From: Misgurnus anguillicaudatus | Lineage: Eukaryota; Chordata; Actinopteri; Cypriniformes; Cobitidae | Reading direction: 5' to 3' | Length of the DNA stretch: 64,000 bases | Assembly (NCBI RefSeq): GCF_027580225.2 | Contig: NC_073342.2 | Location: forward strand, 14,829,001-14,893,000 | In this document: positions 22,550-35,835 of the stretch, piece after piece | Layout of the letters: the number at the start of each line of letters is the position of its first letter | Position numbering within the stretch: the stretch's first letter is position 1 | The notes under the pieces: generated by a model | What the model was told of the DNA's origin: nothing | The model's database searches: none | What the model saw: only the letters and a program-made list of their open reading frames with translations | Position numbers and translations under genes: made by a program

Positions 22550-23656
22550 GATAAAATGACAGCTAGCTTGCTGAGAAGAGTTTTTATGACTTTTCCCCCT
22601 GTCAAAAAGAGCAAAGGGATCCCGTCATTTGATAAAAGGTCTTTCAAGGTGGAGAAATATCATAATAAGAAGCCATTAGGAAAGAGAGCTCAGAAATACC
22701 TACAGATATCTGACAAAGAGCTCCTTTAAGAAGCTTGCAGAAGAATAATGGTTTGACTGTGAGGGAAACTCTGTGCCTTACCGCCGTTCTTTGTCTCTCC
22801 TTCCGTAGTCTAGGCCTTTCAAATGCTAATTTATATAAGAGACGGGAATCTGAGAAAGGGGGGACGCTTAGAGAACTCAATATTCTCGTGTAGATCTTTT
22901 CCCTGACTGATAATCTTTCCGAAGCTCTATTTGTGATGATAAAGACGGCTCGAGGGTTTAAACTCTTTTTCCTGGGGAATTCTTTTGGACTGGAATGTGA
23001 AATCGGGTAACCTTCAGACGCACAGAAGATGAGATGTTTTGCTTTGCCCGGCTGTCCACACAGACCTTGATGCTGTGAGACTACAGCTTGTCATGTGACA
23101 GGTGCAATTCCCTATGGGAAAAGAGACGAGACTGGACTACTTGTGTGTAATGTGGTGCTGTGCTGTACATAACATTTATATTTATGCATTTGGCAGACCA
23201 AAAACACTTACAGTGCATTCGGGGTATGTATACATTAGGAATCAATCCTGTGACCCCTCTGACATCACATTTGGCCACCACCTTATGGTTTAAATTTGGC
23301 TCAAGTTGAGTTTTAGATGAGGCCAGTAGTTTCATATCCACATGATGGTTTGACTTAAAAGCTCTGCTTTGGGATTCGCTCTGTTTTGTACAGTGGCGTC
23401 TGAAAATAGCACTGCTGCACGCTTGCAGTTAATCCCTTCCACTCGACTGGACTTCTTCTGCCTGGCTTTAGCTGAAGAAAGGCTTTTAGTTTTAAGTGCA
23501 TCTGAAGTCAAGCGTTTTATAGACTCTTTGCAACAGACATACTCAGTTTTGACCTTGGACATTGAACAGACGCTGTTGTTTATAGGGATTCAGATGTCCT
23601 ACCACAGGCTTAATGCAGTGTAGGGGTTCTCGGATGCTTTTGATTTTTGGCTTCAC
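22550..23656. other. intergenic, mostly unique
   Basis: No gene seen. A short SINE-tail fragment (TTTATGCATTTGGCAGACC) lies near 23175-23250. The rest shows no recognisable repeat or exon. Confidence 0.45.
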
Positions 23657-23657
23657 A

Positions 23658-23701
<44 letters not shown>
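23658..23701. repeat. (CA)n microsatellite
   Basis: A pure CA run of about 43 bp. Confidence 0.97.
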
Positions 23702-23702
<1 letters not shown>

Positions 23703-24144
23703 TTAAAGATGAAAATTTCCATAAAATTAGCAGAGAGGCTTATAAATGGTCTGGGATCGCTCCCGCAAAAATGACCTGGTTATATTGTCGTGATATTAAC
23801 GGAAAGCATTTTTTGTGAGCAAGAATCAGAAACAATGCCATAAGGGGCTTGCTGTAGTGAGGGCGCGTGTGTCATCGCAACAAGAAGTGACGGTTCAGCA
23901 AATCAACCCTCACGACGAGAAATGTCTGCAAACTGGACTGAAGCAGGGATCAGGGAGCTCTTCACTATCTGCGCTGAAGCTGAGATCATTCACCAGCATG
24001 ACAGAACAGTGTATCATGCATGCCTTATGATCTTGTCATAAACTAAAATAAAATGCACGTGTGTGTTTTTTCAAAATAGAAATCACAGATAATTAGCAAA
24101 CTTTAGATGCTGTGGAAAAAGCTACCAAGTGCAGGACTTTAAAT

Positions 24145-24370
24145 ACAACCCCAAAACAGAAAAAGTTGGGAGATAGTAGAAATTGTGAGTAAAAAAGGAA
24201 TGGAATAATTTACAAATCTCATAAACTTATATTTTATTCACAGTAGAATATAGATAACATATCAAATGTTAAGAGTGAGAGATTTTGAAATGTCATGCCA
24301 AATATTGGCTACATTTGGATTTCATGAGAGCTACACATTCCAAAAAAAGTTGGGACAGGTAGCAATAAGA
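24145..24370. mobile_element. MITE, ACAACCCC...GTTGGGACAG family
   Basis: It begins ACAACCCCAAAACAGAAAAAGTTGGGA and ends TTCCAAAAAAAGTTGGGACAG, with conserved interior words AATTTACAAATCTCATAAAC and GATTTTGAAATGTC. Confidence 0.65.
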
Positions 24371-24670
24371 GGACATACTGTATTTATGCGTTAAGCGTCA
24401 TGTTAATGCCCCGATGGTTTATTTTTTATTATTCCGGGCAGGAATGAATAAAACGGTTTAAGACCCAAGATGTATGAATTTGATTCTTATATAGCACTGT
24501 ATCAATGCGTTAGCTCATGTTATGTCCCAATATTTTTTTTAAATTCTGGGAAGGAATAAAACTGTATACACGAGCCTAAGGTGTATGAATTTTATACTTA
24601 ATAGCAATGTATTAATGCATTGAGCTGCGATAAGCGTCACTATTCCGATGGTTTAAATGAAATTCTGGGC

Positions 24671-24958
24671 ACTTATTCATAAAACGTGGGCACGATTTAA
24701 CTTAATCGAGGGAACGAGTTAATAAAATGTGGGCACGGTTTAACTTAATCGAGGGAACGAATTACTAAATTGTGCGCACGATTTAGCTTAAACGAGGGAA
24801 CGAATTACTAAATTGTGCGCACGATTTAGCTTAAACGAGGGAACGAATTACTAAATCGTGCGCACGATTTAGCTTAAACGAGGGAACGAATTACTAAAAC
24901 GTGCGCACGATTTAATAATTCGTGGGAACGAATTGCTAATTCGTGGCCACGATTTTTA
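24671..24958. repeat. 43-bp minisatellite with palindromic core
   Basis: Units start at 24671, 24714, 24757, 24800, 24843 and 24886, exactly 43 bp apart, with a degraded copy after 24928. Each holds CGTGCGCACGATTTA-like core sequence (TGCGCA palindrome) and GAGGGAACGAATTACTAAA. Middle units are nearly identical; outer units diverge and the core shifts to GTGGGCACG. Confidence 0.92.
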
Positions 24959-25402
24959 AAAAAAGTTTTACCATGTCATCAGAAGGGCTCCGTATGGATG
25001 CATCCGATTGTTAGAAATAAAATCGATGTATCAATCCATATCAATGTATTGTTATGGCATCGTGGAGCACCTTTATTTTTAAGAGTGTTGTTTTCAAAAT
25101 TAAGTGTTCATCTTTGTTCCTGTGTTAAGTTGTAGTCCACATTTTAAGTACATTTACAGTTATGCACATGACAGTTGGGCAATCCCATGCAAATGTCAAC
25201 TTTACCATGAAAAGTGACGTTTTTAACCGTACCATGTCAATATTTGGTGTTTAAATACCTATGCAAAGTCTCGGTTAATGTTTGTTTAAAGAATTTTCAC
25301 GGTTATAACAGAGAAATGTCACATCCATGAAGTTGCAAATAATATTACACTGGTGATAAACAACAAGCCTAATAAAATGCTGCCACCGGGTTTTCACATT
25401 AG

Positions 25403-25933
25403 TTAAAGGGGACATATCATGAAACTTTTTTCATGTTTAAGTGCTATAATTGGGTCCCCAGTGCTTTTATCAACCTAGGAAATGTGAAATAGATCAACCC
25501 AATAACTTAGTTTTGGTAAACCATTCTTTGCAAGCATGTAAAATATAGGTAATTGAAATTTGGCTCCCCTTATGATGTCAAAAGGGAATCTTATTATAAT
25601 AATACCACCTCTTAATCAGCACTATTCAACCACGGCACTGCCATTTAGTGCAAAAACAGAGAGAGAGAGAAAATAACGGACAGCACAATTGAGTTTAAAT
25701 TTTAACAAACCATCATTATGGTGATCAGTGTTTGCATTTTATCAGCTCATTTGCATTTAAAAGGACACACCCAAAAATGGCACATTTTTGCTCACACCTA
25801 CAAAGTGGCAATTATAACATGTTTTAATAAATTATATGTGGGGTATTTTAAGCTAAAAGTTCACATACATACTCTGGGGACACCAAAAATTTATTTTACA
25901 TCGTATAAACGTCTTGTGAAATGTCCCCTTTAA
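25403..25933 (+). mobile_element. TTAAAGGGGACAT-family element, complete
   Basis: 531-bp copy with ends TTAAAGGGGACATATCATGAAAC and GAAATGTCCCCTTTAA, in opposite orientation to the copies at 14189 and 43806. No coding frame of note. Confidence 0.85.
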
Positions 25934-27447
25934 GACAAATTAAACAAATACAGATCACATTTTATTTTTAATAAAGAACGACTGCATCTTGCTTGTCGAG
26001 TTAATGAAAGTGAGATAAGAGACGCCCTCTTGCACTGTAATGCTTGACTGATGGTGCCAGAGAAACTTGTCTCCAGGGCTTTGGGTAATTACGTTAACTA
26101 ATAGCGTGTGACTAATTAGTCTAATAGTTTATTCCTGTGAACTCTTTCCAAGCAAACAATGCAGGCTTTGTTTGTGGTTTGGTTTGTCTTTTCACGTCAG
26201 TCCTGCGGTTACCTCCTGATTGAATATTTCCATATTCTCTATTGCGGTACCGCATCCGATTTTTTGTAGACTTCACTCTTCCGAAGTTGCGCTTGGCTAG
26301 ATGACAACATGTAGACGGGGTAGACACCATTTACTATTCAAATTTTCAATGTGGTTTATGTACTAAACCTTGTTGGTGGGCACTCTACATAGCTGATTGA
26401 CAGATTGCAATGTACCTTAATCATAGCCTTACCTCGTCCTCATTCTTTGTCTCATCCCTCCTTGTTGTACGTGGAGATGACAGGGAGGTAATTGAAGTGA
26501 GGAGAGTTATTCTGCTAGCCGCTCAAGTGTGGTGAAAGACATCCAGAGTCTGCCACAAGATGATATTATTTGCCATGTCATGTATCAATGCTGCCGACTG
26601 TCACAACTTCAAATAATAGGAAAAGAGACTTTTTAGTCTTTACATTTGTACATGAATTTGGCAGATGCTTTTATCCAGTGCATTCAAGAGACAATGGTCT
26701 ACCAGTTGAGCTACAGACAGAAACTCTTATTATATAAATGGCACTTTGCTCATGAGAACTTTACTTCAGCTCCCAATGCTGTTGTGCCATTTAAAATGTG
26801 CTTGTCGTTATTTCTGTAGCTCATTTGATCAGTCAGGGATCAAATAACGCCTGAAGATACCAGGCATTGCTGAAATGAGGAAACCGAAAGCCGTTGTCTG
26901 TGAGATTGGACACTAGGAGGTCCTTCAGTACACTGTGGTTATGCAGCAGTTTATCACAGACAAGAGAATAATGGGGATTCAATCTTTATTAGCCGCTGTC
27001 ACGCCGTGTCTCCGAGTACCTAATGATCACAACGGATGCTAATAACCCAGAGTGTTTATGTGGGCACGGGCATCAATGCCTTATTGATCAGCCACACAGA
27101 ACACAGCCTGTCCTCTCCTCTCATATGCCAATACACGACCGATCTGTTTGTGCCTGGAGGCTTTTAAAACCAATGAAGGTCAATGGCGGATAACAGAGTC
27201 TTTCTCACGATGCGCCTCATTAGCCTCACTGCTACAGAGCTGCTGCATCACAGCGGTTATGTGAGATTTTGTAAAGTTTCCTGTAGCTCAAGGCCATGGT
27301 TTGTGATTTAAGATTTAGGGGCAGTTTTGCGGGCAGGGTTTAGATTAATCCAGGATTGGGCCTTAGTTATATTAGGGCATTTAAGTCATTTTTACAAACA
27401 TACCGTGCAAAAAACAATAGTGGTGTGCATCTTATCTCATTAATAAG
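25934..27447. other. intergenic, mostly unique
   Basis: No gene seen. A SINE-tail fragment lies near 26641-26715. The stretch about 26960-27270 is repeat-free and somewhat GC-richer, with several ATTA/TAAT homeodomain-type words, so it may be regulatory (inference). Confidence 0.4.
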
Positions 27448-28073
27448 TTAAAGGGACACTCCACTTTTTGGAAACATGCTCATTTTCCAGCTCCCCTAGA
27501 GTTAAATATTTGATTATTTGACCGTTTTGGAATCCATTCAGCTGATATCCGGGTCTGGTGGTACCACTTTTAGCATAGCTTAGCACAATCCATTGAATCT
27601 GATTAGACCATTAGCATCGCGCTGAAAAATAACCAAAGAGTTTCAATAGTTTTCTTATTTAAAACTTGACTCTTCTGTAGTTGCATCGTATACTAAGACC
27701 GACGGAAAATTAAAAGTTTCGATTTTCTAGGCCAATATGGCTAGGAACTATACTCTCATTCTGGCGTAATAATAAAGAATGAGAATATAGTTCCTAGCCA
27801 TATCTGCCTAGAAAATCGCAACTTTTAATTTTAGTAAAAGTAACTACAGAAGAGTCAAGTTTTAAATACGAAAAATATCAAAACTCTTTGGTCATTTTTG
27901 AGCGTGATGCTAATGGTCTAATCAGATTCAATAGATTGTGCTAAGTTATGCTAAAAGTGGTACTGCCAGACCCGGATATCAGCTTAATGGATTCCAAAAC
28001 GGTAAAAATCAAATGTTTAACTCTAGGCAAGCTGGATAGAATATTTTCAAAAAAAAGTGGAGTGTCCATTTAA
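27448..28073. mobile_element. 626-bp palindromic MITE, TTAAAGGGACACTCCACTTT family
   Basis: Arms pair across almost the whole length: TAGGAACTATACTCTCATTC / GAATGAGAATATAGTTCCTA near the centre, and TTAGACCATTAGCATCGCGC / GCGTGATGCTAATGGTCTAA further out. Two related copies: 38737-39402 and 54157-54788. Confidence 0.9.
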
Positions 28074-29219
28074 GATACGTCAGCGCAACATGTTTTTAAA
28101 TTAAGGCAGCTCAAGCATGCATTTTAGTCTGGGACTGGGATAAGCCCTGTCCGTGAAAGCACCCCATAAGGTTTAGTAAATTAAACCCGAAATTAGGTTT
28201 TGTCCAATTGACCTAAAAAGTGTTTCATGGCAGCAAATTTCAAACGCTACAGCCACATCTCCTGAGAAAATGCATATTTAGCTCTGGCTCATCCACAAAA
28301 GTATTGAAATTAAACTGCATAACTATAAAGCAAAGATTTCTCAGAGGGAGTAGATGCAATGTCAGTCAATTCCAGGCCTCTCAGAGTTTCTTTGCTTGCT
28401 ACCTTACACTCCCCTCGAGATCTCTACTTCTTTGAAATGAGCTCAGATCAATTCACTGCATCACAGATAGCCCTCATTTCAAGTGTTTCTAATGCAGAAA
28501 AGGCTGTGCTGGACCAGAAAATATGCACAGCATCAGCACCTGCTGGTCTCAAACCAGGAGCTTCTGATAAAAGTACCATGCAAGGGAAGATTTTAATCTG
28601 CAGGTAGTTTTTTAAACAACACAATCTGGCTAGACTAACTCAAAACAACTAGTTTGCTTGAGAAAGCTGTCTACACATTAAAAATTGTCAGAAAAAAATG
28701 GTCAAAAATAGTCCCTAGCTATCACTGTGACAAAAAGTACACAGTTGCAACTAAACAGTTCATATTAGTACCTCAGAGGTACATATTGGTATCAAATGTA
28801 TACATATCAGGGACTGTCCCAGTGAAACCTTGGGACCATTTTTGGACCATTTTTTTAAGCCTACATAACACACATCATTTTTGCCAATCTAATGTTATTC
28901 TTGGTTACCTATAGAGTAGTATTTCATCCTTCAAATGTCCAAAGAGTCTTTCGTTTTTTTCCCCGAAGAAAGACGAACACTTGAAAGCGTACGATGGGCA
29001 GAGGTAAAGAGTTACGAGTAGTCGCAGCCTTTGGATACTAATCTAACAGCTGAGACGTCTATGAAAACAAACTTAAATAAAAACCCCTTTTTTTTAAATA
29101 ACTATGGCTTACAGTCAGATACAGCCATACATATATGATCCAGAATCGGTACTGAGTCAGTGATTGATCAACACCCTACTGAAAAATCCAGCAAAGACCA
29201 GCATAAAAGTGTATATTTG
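28074..29219. other. intergenic, no gene seen
   Basis: AT-rich sequence. A weak GTACC/GGTAC-rich repeat near 28715-28815 resembles the one at 43370-43525. Confidence 0.4.
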
Positions 29220-29521
29220 TTTTTTTTATTGTCAAAAATGACAATCGTTTCGCTAGATAAGACCCTTATGCCTCGTTTGGGATTGTTTATAGTCCTTTGA
29301 AACTCAGTTGAAAGGAGCTGTTGAGTGTTGAGTTGAGTGTTGAATGTTGGGTTCTATTAAAGTCCATTGGAATTGGAAAGGTTCTGCAATGTTTTCTTCA
29401 AGGGGCATAGTTTCTTCTCGACTGAGCGAGGAGAGACATCGGCATTTTGGATGACATGGTGGTGAGTAAATTATCTGGATTTTTCTTTTAAGAAAATGGA
29501 CTAATCCTTTAATAAGTCAGA
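29220..29521. mobile_element. right half of the 8360-9203 type MITE
   Basis: It shares AAAAATGACAATCGTTT, TAAGACCCTTATGCCTCGTTTG and GGTGGTGAGTAAATTATCTGG with the complete copy, and ends AATGGACTAATCCTTTAA. Confidence 0.78.
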
Positions 29522-31564
29522 ATGCATGAAATAGCTTTTGATGACAGTGTATTTAGTCACATAAGCTTTAGGGTGCGTGCTCGACTGTGTGTGTGTGAAT
29601 ATAAATAACAGAGCACTAAGTCTATCCAGTCTCTGATTATTGTTAATACACAGTGTGCTTCTGCTCTCGGTCTCACCTCACTGTCATTATGTGACGGCAA
29701 GGTGACTCTTCAACAGACCGGCGCTAAGAGGTCAGTCTGAACCCCAGCTGTCTGTTCCTCTGTGTTTTAAGGGACAGGCTGCTACATGAACCTGTTAAAA
29801 ACACACTTTTTTAGCATTAATTTAATTTCTTGTGCTGTATTAAAGTCCCTGTAAAGTCAATCTTGAAAATAGTTTGTTAGAAATGTATTGCTGAAACTCA
29901 CCAAAAATATTGTAAACTGTGTAGTACTGATTGCAGAGTAAGGGGCAGATCACACCAAACGCATCTATGGCAGTTGCAGGCGCCTTTTTGAATAATTTTC
30001 TAGGGGGCGTGAACGTTATGCACACTGCACACGAACGCCTTGTTTTTTGTCTCACCTTTTTATAGTCTGAAGAACCCACAAAGAACTTTTGATGCAACAG
30101 AAAGGTTCTGCGGTTGTTAATGGTTCTTTATGGACCCATACAGTCTGACAAGGAACCCCCAAGGAACCTAAAAGTGTACATTGGTTCACATTTGGCAAGT
30201 GTGCGGTAACACAGAGAACATTAGCATTCCTCTTATTAGTTCATCACTTAAATCTCCTTAGGTGCATTGGAATTACATTAGGGACTGCTGACTCGGTTGG
30301 ATTAGGTTTCAGATCTGTCCCACTGCATCAGTTGTGCAGCCTTAATTTACGAATTAGACCATAATTGTTAGTGGCGTACCCTCTGGATTTCAATCTCCTC
30401 CAACAGGGCTTCCCTGGTGACCATAGTTTGAATTGTGTTGAGGTGCAGAACTGAAGATGAAACCAACTGGACCACTCTTAAATCAATTGAAGAAGCAACA
30501 TGAGATGTTTGTACAATATGCGGTTAGTCAAGGGGCCAGAGTCTCACTGGTTAACATGATCTGTTGTGCAATATATGTGTGTATGTGTATGTACAGTTGT
30601 GTATGTTTACTCCACGATTGGGTCAAATTGGGTATTTCCTAGTTTAGATATTTAAATCGAATGACTGATTTTGTTTATACAATATTTACATTTACAGAGT
30701 TTTATATGTGCATATAGAGACTGGGTTATAGGCTTATATAGTTTTCTGAAGACTTTCGATGTGCCATTTTAGTAGCATCAGCTGATAGCATCTACTAAAA
30801 ATGACCATGAGTAGGTTAAAGTGCGTTCGAAACAGCATCCTACATCTTTCCTCTGATGTGATTCTTTGGGTTTCTGTGCTCCTTCCAGTAGTATTGATTT
30901 AATCCATCGCTCTAGGGAGAGAACAGTCTTTCTGATTCTCTCATTGAAAAGCAGTGGCCTTACTGAAGGCAACCATGCATAATTTATTTTCCTTTGTGTG
31001 TAAATCGTGTCATTAAAATGCATGAAAATAGCAGATATTGGCAAATCTGTCTGCCAATGGGATTCTCTGTGAATTCCCGAGGAGGGCAGTCCCGCCCTCT
31101 TACTGCAGATTGGATGCACACCTTAAACACAGACAAATTTACTAACAGCTTGCGCCAGCGCAAACCATCATTTTGGCGTTAAATAGCAACTGTCTGGATT
31201 TGACGCACAGTGGATAATACGCACCGAAAAGCTAGTCTAGTTATTTTTGCTACTGACCTTATTGAAAATGCATTTCTAGGAGTTTCCCTTTCAGACGCAA
31301 AATTTGTGTGATGAGAGTATTTAAATGATTTACGCAACGCAATTTACTAATGTTAGTAGATCACCCGGACCTCATCAGCTGTGCTTATATGCGACCTGAA
31401 ATAATTTGCAATGCTCTGGAAATTATTTCTGGAAATCAGCTGTTGCGTCTAAGTTATTTAAATTTTCGCCTTTTTCACATGACTTGGGCAGATTTTCATT
31501 TTTGTGTGAACTATTACTTTAACAAGTACAGTGATAATGGTAACATTATATGATATTTACTTTA
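29522..31564. other. intergenic with repeat fragments, no gene seen
   Basis: Includes a GGTTCTTTATGGA/AAAGGTTCT-type fragment at about 30060-30185 and a fragment near 31460-31500 resembling a MITE end (TTTCACATGACTTGGGCAG). No plausible exons. Confidence 0.4.
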
Positions 31565-32600
31565 TGGTGGCATGGTTGTTGGTGCCAGACGGCCCGGTCT
31601 GAGTATTTCACAATGTGCTCAGTTACTGGGATTTTCAGGCACAAAAATTTCTAGGGTTTACAAAGAATAGTGTGAAAAGGGAAAAACATCCAGTATGCGG
31701 CAGTCCTGTGGGCCAAAATGCCTTGTTGATGCTAGAGGTCAGAGGAGAATGGGCTGACTGATTCAAGCTGATAGAAAAGCAACTTTGACTGAAATAACCA
31801 CTCGATACAACCGAGGTATGCAGCAAAGCATTTGTGAAGCCACAATACACACAACCTTGAGGCGGATGGGCTACAACAGCAGAAGACCCCACCGGGTACC
31901 ACTCATCTCCACTACAAATAGGAAAAAGAGGCTACCATTTGCACGAGCTCACCAAAATTTGACAGTTGAAGACTGGAAAAATATTGCCTGGTCTGATGAG
32001 TCTCGATTTCTGTTGAGATATTCAGATGGTAGAGTCAGAATTTGGCTTAAACAGAATGAGAACATGGATCCATCATGCCTTGTTACCACTTTGCAGGCTG
32101 GTGGTGGTGTAATGGTGTGGGGGATGTATTCTTGGCACACTTTAGGCCCCTTAGTGCCAATTGGGAATCATTTAAATGCCACGGCCTACCTGAGCATTGT
32201 TTCTGACCATGTCCATCCCTTTATGACTACCATGTACCCATAATCTGATGGCTACTTCCAGCAGGATAATGTCACAAAGCTTGAATCATTTCAAATTGGT
32301 ATCTTGAACATGACAATGAGTTCACTTTACTAAAATGGCCCCCACAGTCACCAGATCTCAACCCAATAGAGCATCTTTGGGATGTGGTGGAACGGGAGCT
32401 TCGTGCCCTGGATGTGCATCCCAAAAATCTCCATCAACTGCAAGATGCTATCCTATCAATATGGGCCAACATTTCTAAAGAATGCTTTCAGCACCTTGTT
32501 GAATCAATGCCACGTAGTATTAAGGCAGTTCTGAAGGCAAAAGGGGGTCAAACACAGTATTAGTATAGTGTTCCTAATAATCCTTTAAGTGAGTGTATAT
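31565..32600 (+). pseudogene. Tc1-like transposase remnant, 5'-truncated
   Basis: Translation recovers a Tc1/mariner transposase: an RRMGYNSRRP linker, the first catalytic Asp in IAWSDESRF (near 31985-32010), a GGVMVWGM block near 32100, and the third catalytic acidic residue in PDLNPIEHLWD (32352-32384). The region of the second Asp is broken by a stop in TACCCATAATCT (near 32240) and a small deletion in the QQDN segment. There is an in-frame TGA near 31755. The N-terminal DNA-binding domain and left terminal repeat are missing. The right end is GTTCCTAATAATCCTTTAAGTGAGTGTA. The element is dead and cannot mobilise itself. Confidence 0.88.
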
Positions 32601-33795
32601 TTTGTTAGTATGTGCATTCCATGGAGATCAAACACACAACATTTTGCACTGAGCGACTGTACAAGTGGTTTATATTTCTCTGTTTTCCTCTGTTTAAATG
32701 TGTCTCTTTGTAACTACAGCAGGCCCATCTGCCCCCCACCACGTCGTCTTCTCGTGCTGAGTCTGCGTACTTTGGGATTCACCAAAATAGCTTCGCTTCA
32801 TGTGGCGTGAGGGTTTGAAACCCTCTGCTCGCGACCTTGCTTACATAACTCCCCTCGCGCTCCCAAGACAGCGAGTATAAGCACGAACAATGAGAGTAAC
32901 GCCGTGTCCTACTTTAAAAAAGAAGATCAGCAGTGCGGCTTATTGCCAGTCTCTCCCACGAGACACTCGTGTCTATGGGTCTGCGTTGTAATTTGCATAT
33001 TTCCTAAAGAGTGTGCAAGATTACGATTAGTGCGTCCCAAATCATCGTTTGTATAAAAATAGTTCGCCAAAGTCCCTGGATGATAACACTTCCGGTAGTT
33101 TCGCACGTAGCCACAAGCCCTTGTGTTATGGATGAGAATATGCAATTTATATATCCCAGTCTGTGAAAGCCCAGCTAATGTTAAGTTTATATGACAATCT
33201 ATCTTTAATATTGACTGAGTAAGATAATGATCAATGATTACAATAATAATTCTCATAATTTGATAAGACTTTAACCAGAGACAGGGTCACATATATAGAG
33301 AGAGATGTCATGATGAGTCTGTTCTTGGGTAACATGTGCATGTCTTAGCACGGGCCTAAATACCTGAAATAAGGTTGTGGCATTTTTTTGCATAGCATAG
33401 GGCTTATACGTGTCTTGGGTGTTGGCTGACAGATGATGTAAGGGCCCTGTAATGCAGTGAGCACCTGTGCCGGAGGGCCCTGTATTTACCTGCACTTATG
33501 TCTCTGACTGTGGAATGTTGTGTAAACACTGGAAAAGAAACTGGGGGATCCCAAATAACCCGAGGGTGTTATCTGTCTTTAAACTGTCAACACTTCTTAT
33601 ATATGCATGTCTGATCTTGAGAATTCTCTTGGTTTTCAGTTTTTCCTTTTTTTGAGAAAAATTTCCTTTTTTCATTTTTGCAAAAAAAAAAAAGATTCAC
33701 TTTTTCAACTTATTTGATTACCATACACCCAAAAAGACACAGCAGAAACAAATGATTAAACATTTATGTTCCACATGCAACTACTAAACCATTCG
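32601..33795. other. intergenic, no gene seen
   Basis: No recognised repeat ends or exons. The short open frames look random. Confidence 0.4.
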
Positions 33796-34177
33796 GTTAC
33801 ACTTTACTTGAAGGGCTGTTCATAAGACTGACATGACACCTTCAAAATAATGACATGACATGTTTCATGAACATAAAGGAGATTTTATGCACTTTCATAA
33901 CAACTGTCATTAAGTGTCATTTGTTTAATTTTGTCATTGTTAATGCAAAGATGACATACGCACAACCGGCGCAACGTCATAGAATGTCTCTGAACAGGTT
34001 CACGCCCACTTTTGGGGGAAAACAAACTAGACTTTCCATTGACTTCCATTCAAAATAGCGGAATAAAGCAGTGTTCGTACACAGCTGGCAGGCGTAAATA
34101 ACTTAAGAAATCACTCAGATTAAACATGTTGAGTAATTATCTGTCCACCCTGCCTGTCATAGAGCGCGAAAGATACA

Positions 34178-34523
34178 TTAACACATTTAATTTGGTCAAT
34201 ATAAAAACATGTCCCTTTCATTCTCCCAGCGTCAAATTTGTGTAACAACGCTCCCTATTGGCCAGAGGTGTCTTACTCGGACATTTACTCGTACCTCATC
34301 GAGTCAACAGGGAAGCAAGTGAATGATTTTACTTCGTATTTGAAAGTTACTTTGTATTTATATATTATGTCTTTATATTTAGAGTACTGAGCGCACTTTT
34401 CCGTCCAGCCATACAACTAGCCTTAGTGATTTTCCAGTAATCACTGGATAGCACTGTTACACAAATTTGACGCTGGGAGAATGAAAGAGACATGTTTTTA
34501 TATTGACCAAATTAAATGTGTTA
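34178..34523. mobile_element. palindrome at third nesting level
   Basis: Arms of about 68 bp, ACACATTTAATTTGGTCAAT at 34181 and ATTGACCAAATTAAATGTGT ending near 34521, flank about 210 bp of unique sequence. It lies at the centre of the 33960 palindrome and shares TTAA with the next one. Confidence 0.8.
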
Positions 34524-35249
34524 AAGGAATAGTCTACTCATTTTCAATATTAAAATATGTTATTACCTTAACTAAGAACTGTTGAATCATCCCTCTATCA
34601 TCTGTGTGCGTGCACGTAAGCGCTGGAGCGCGCTGCGATGCTACAATAGCATTTATCTTAGCCCCATTCATTCAATGGTACCATTACGAAATAAAGTTAG
34701 AAGTGACCAAACACATCAACGTTTTTCCTATTTAAGAAGAGTAGTTATACGAGCAAGTTTGGTGGTACAAAATAAAACGTAGCGCTTTTCTAAGCGGATT
34801 TAAAAGAGTAACTATTTTATGGCGTAATAGCACTTTTGGGAGCACTTCGACTCGCCTGAAAAGTCCGCTCCCCTTCTCACTCTCATAATGAGAGAGGGAG
34901 GGTGTCACTGCGCCGAGTCGAAGTACTCCCAAAAGTGTTATTACGCCATAAAATATAGTTACTCTTTTAAATCCGCTTAGAAAAGCGCTATGTTTTATTT
35001 TGTACCACCAAACTTGCTCGTATAACTACTCGTCTTAAATAGGAAAAACGTTGATGTGTTTGGTCACTTCTAACTTTATCTCTAAATGGTACCATTGAAT
35101 GAATGGGGCTAAGCTAAATGCTATAGTAGCGTCGCAGCGCGCTCCAGCGCTTACGTGCACGCACACAGATGATAGAGGGATGTATCAACAATTCTTAGTT
35201 AAGGTAATAACATATTTTAATATTGAAAATGAGTAGACTATTCCTTTAA
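34521..35249. mobile_element. 729-bp near-perfect palindromic MITE
   Basis: Ends TTAAAGGAATAGTCTACTC and GAGTAGACTATTCCTTTAA; the arms pair along almost 350 bp each with few mismatches (for example GGGAGCACTTCGACTCG / CGAGTCGAAGTACTCCC). It is structurally similar to the TTAAAGGAAAACACCAC family and includes the shared GAATGGGGCTA-GCTAAATGCTA word. Confidence 0.9.
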
Positions 35250-35784
35250 TGTATCTTTCGCGCTCTATGGCAGGCAGGGTGGATAGATAATTACTCAATA
35301 TGTTTAATCTGAGTGATTTCATAAGTTATTTACGTCTGTCGGCTGTGTACGAACGTTGCTTTGTTCCGCTATTTTGAATGGAAGTCAATGGAAGGTCTGG
35401 TTTGTTTTCCCCCGGGGCGGTGCCGAAACTTACAGTCAAGCTCCCGGATGTGGCGTTAGTCTGTATTGTATGAGATGTCTTTGTTATGACAACTTGACAT
35501 AAGCCAATACATCATAACTTGTCATGACAACTTGACATTACCAAGACAACATAACATAGCCACTTTTTACCAGTGATCTGTCATATAGTTTTATAACAGC
35601 ATCCTTAATATTTTTCTTGACCTCAACTACAGTGGTACAAATATAGTTTGTCATTTAAATGTCATTAAGTGTTAAAACTCTGTCAAATAGTTTTATAACA
35701 ATGTCATGAATATTCTTTAGTTTATAATGCTTTTTAGGTTTTCTCCAGGTGTTAGAGAAATAAAATGAATCATCCAATAATAAC

Positions 35785-35835
<51 letters not shown>
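35785..35835. repeat. (AAT)n microsatellite
   Basis: A 17-copy AAT run inside the 2.8-kb element. The poly-Leu frame on the minus strand is an artefact. Confidence 0.96.

Larger units (their letters stand above)
33960..35470. mobile_element. palindromic element nested in the 33796 element
   Basis: Arms at about 34003-34172 and 35252-35423 pair through GGGGGAAAACAAACTAGAC / GTCTGGTTTGTTTTCCCCC and CATAGAGCGCGAAAGATACA / TGTATCTTTCGCGCTCTATG. The distal ends (CGCAACGTCAT.. and ..GATGTGGCGTTAGTC) diverge, so the boundaries are approximate. Confidence 0.75.

Noticed and set aside
24671..24958. CRISPR-like array
   Set aside because: Units are directly adjacent with no unique spacers, and the setting is a vertebrate genome. 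It is a minisatellite.
31785..32243. Intact 152-residue protein
   Set aside because: It is an internal open piece of a Tc1-like transposase that lacks its N-terminal domain and part of its catalytic core.
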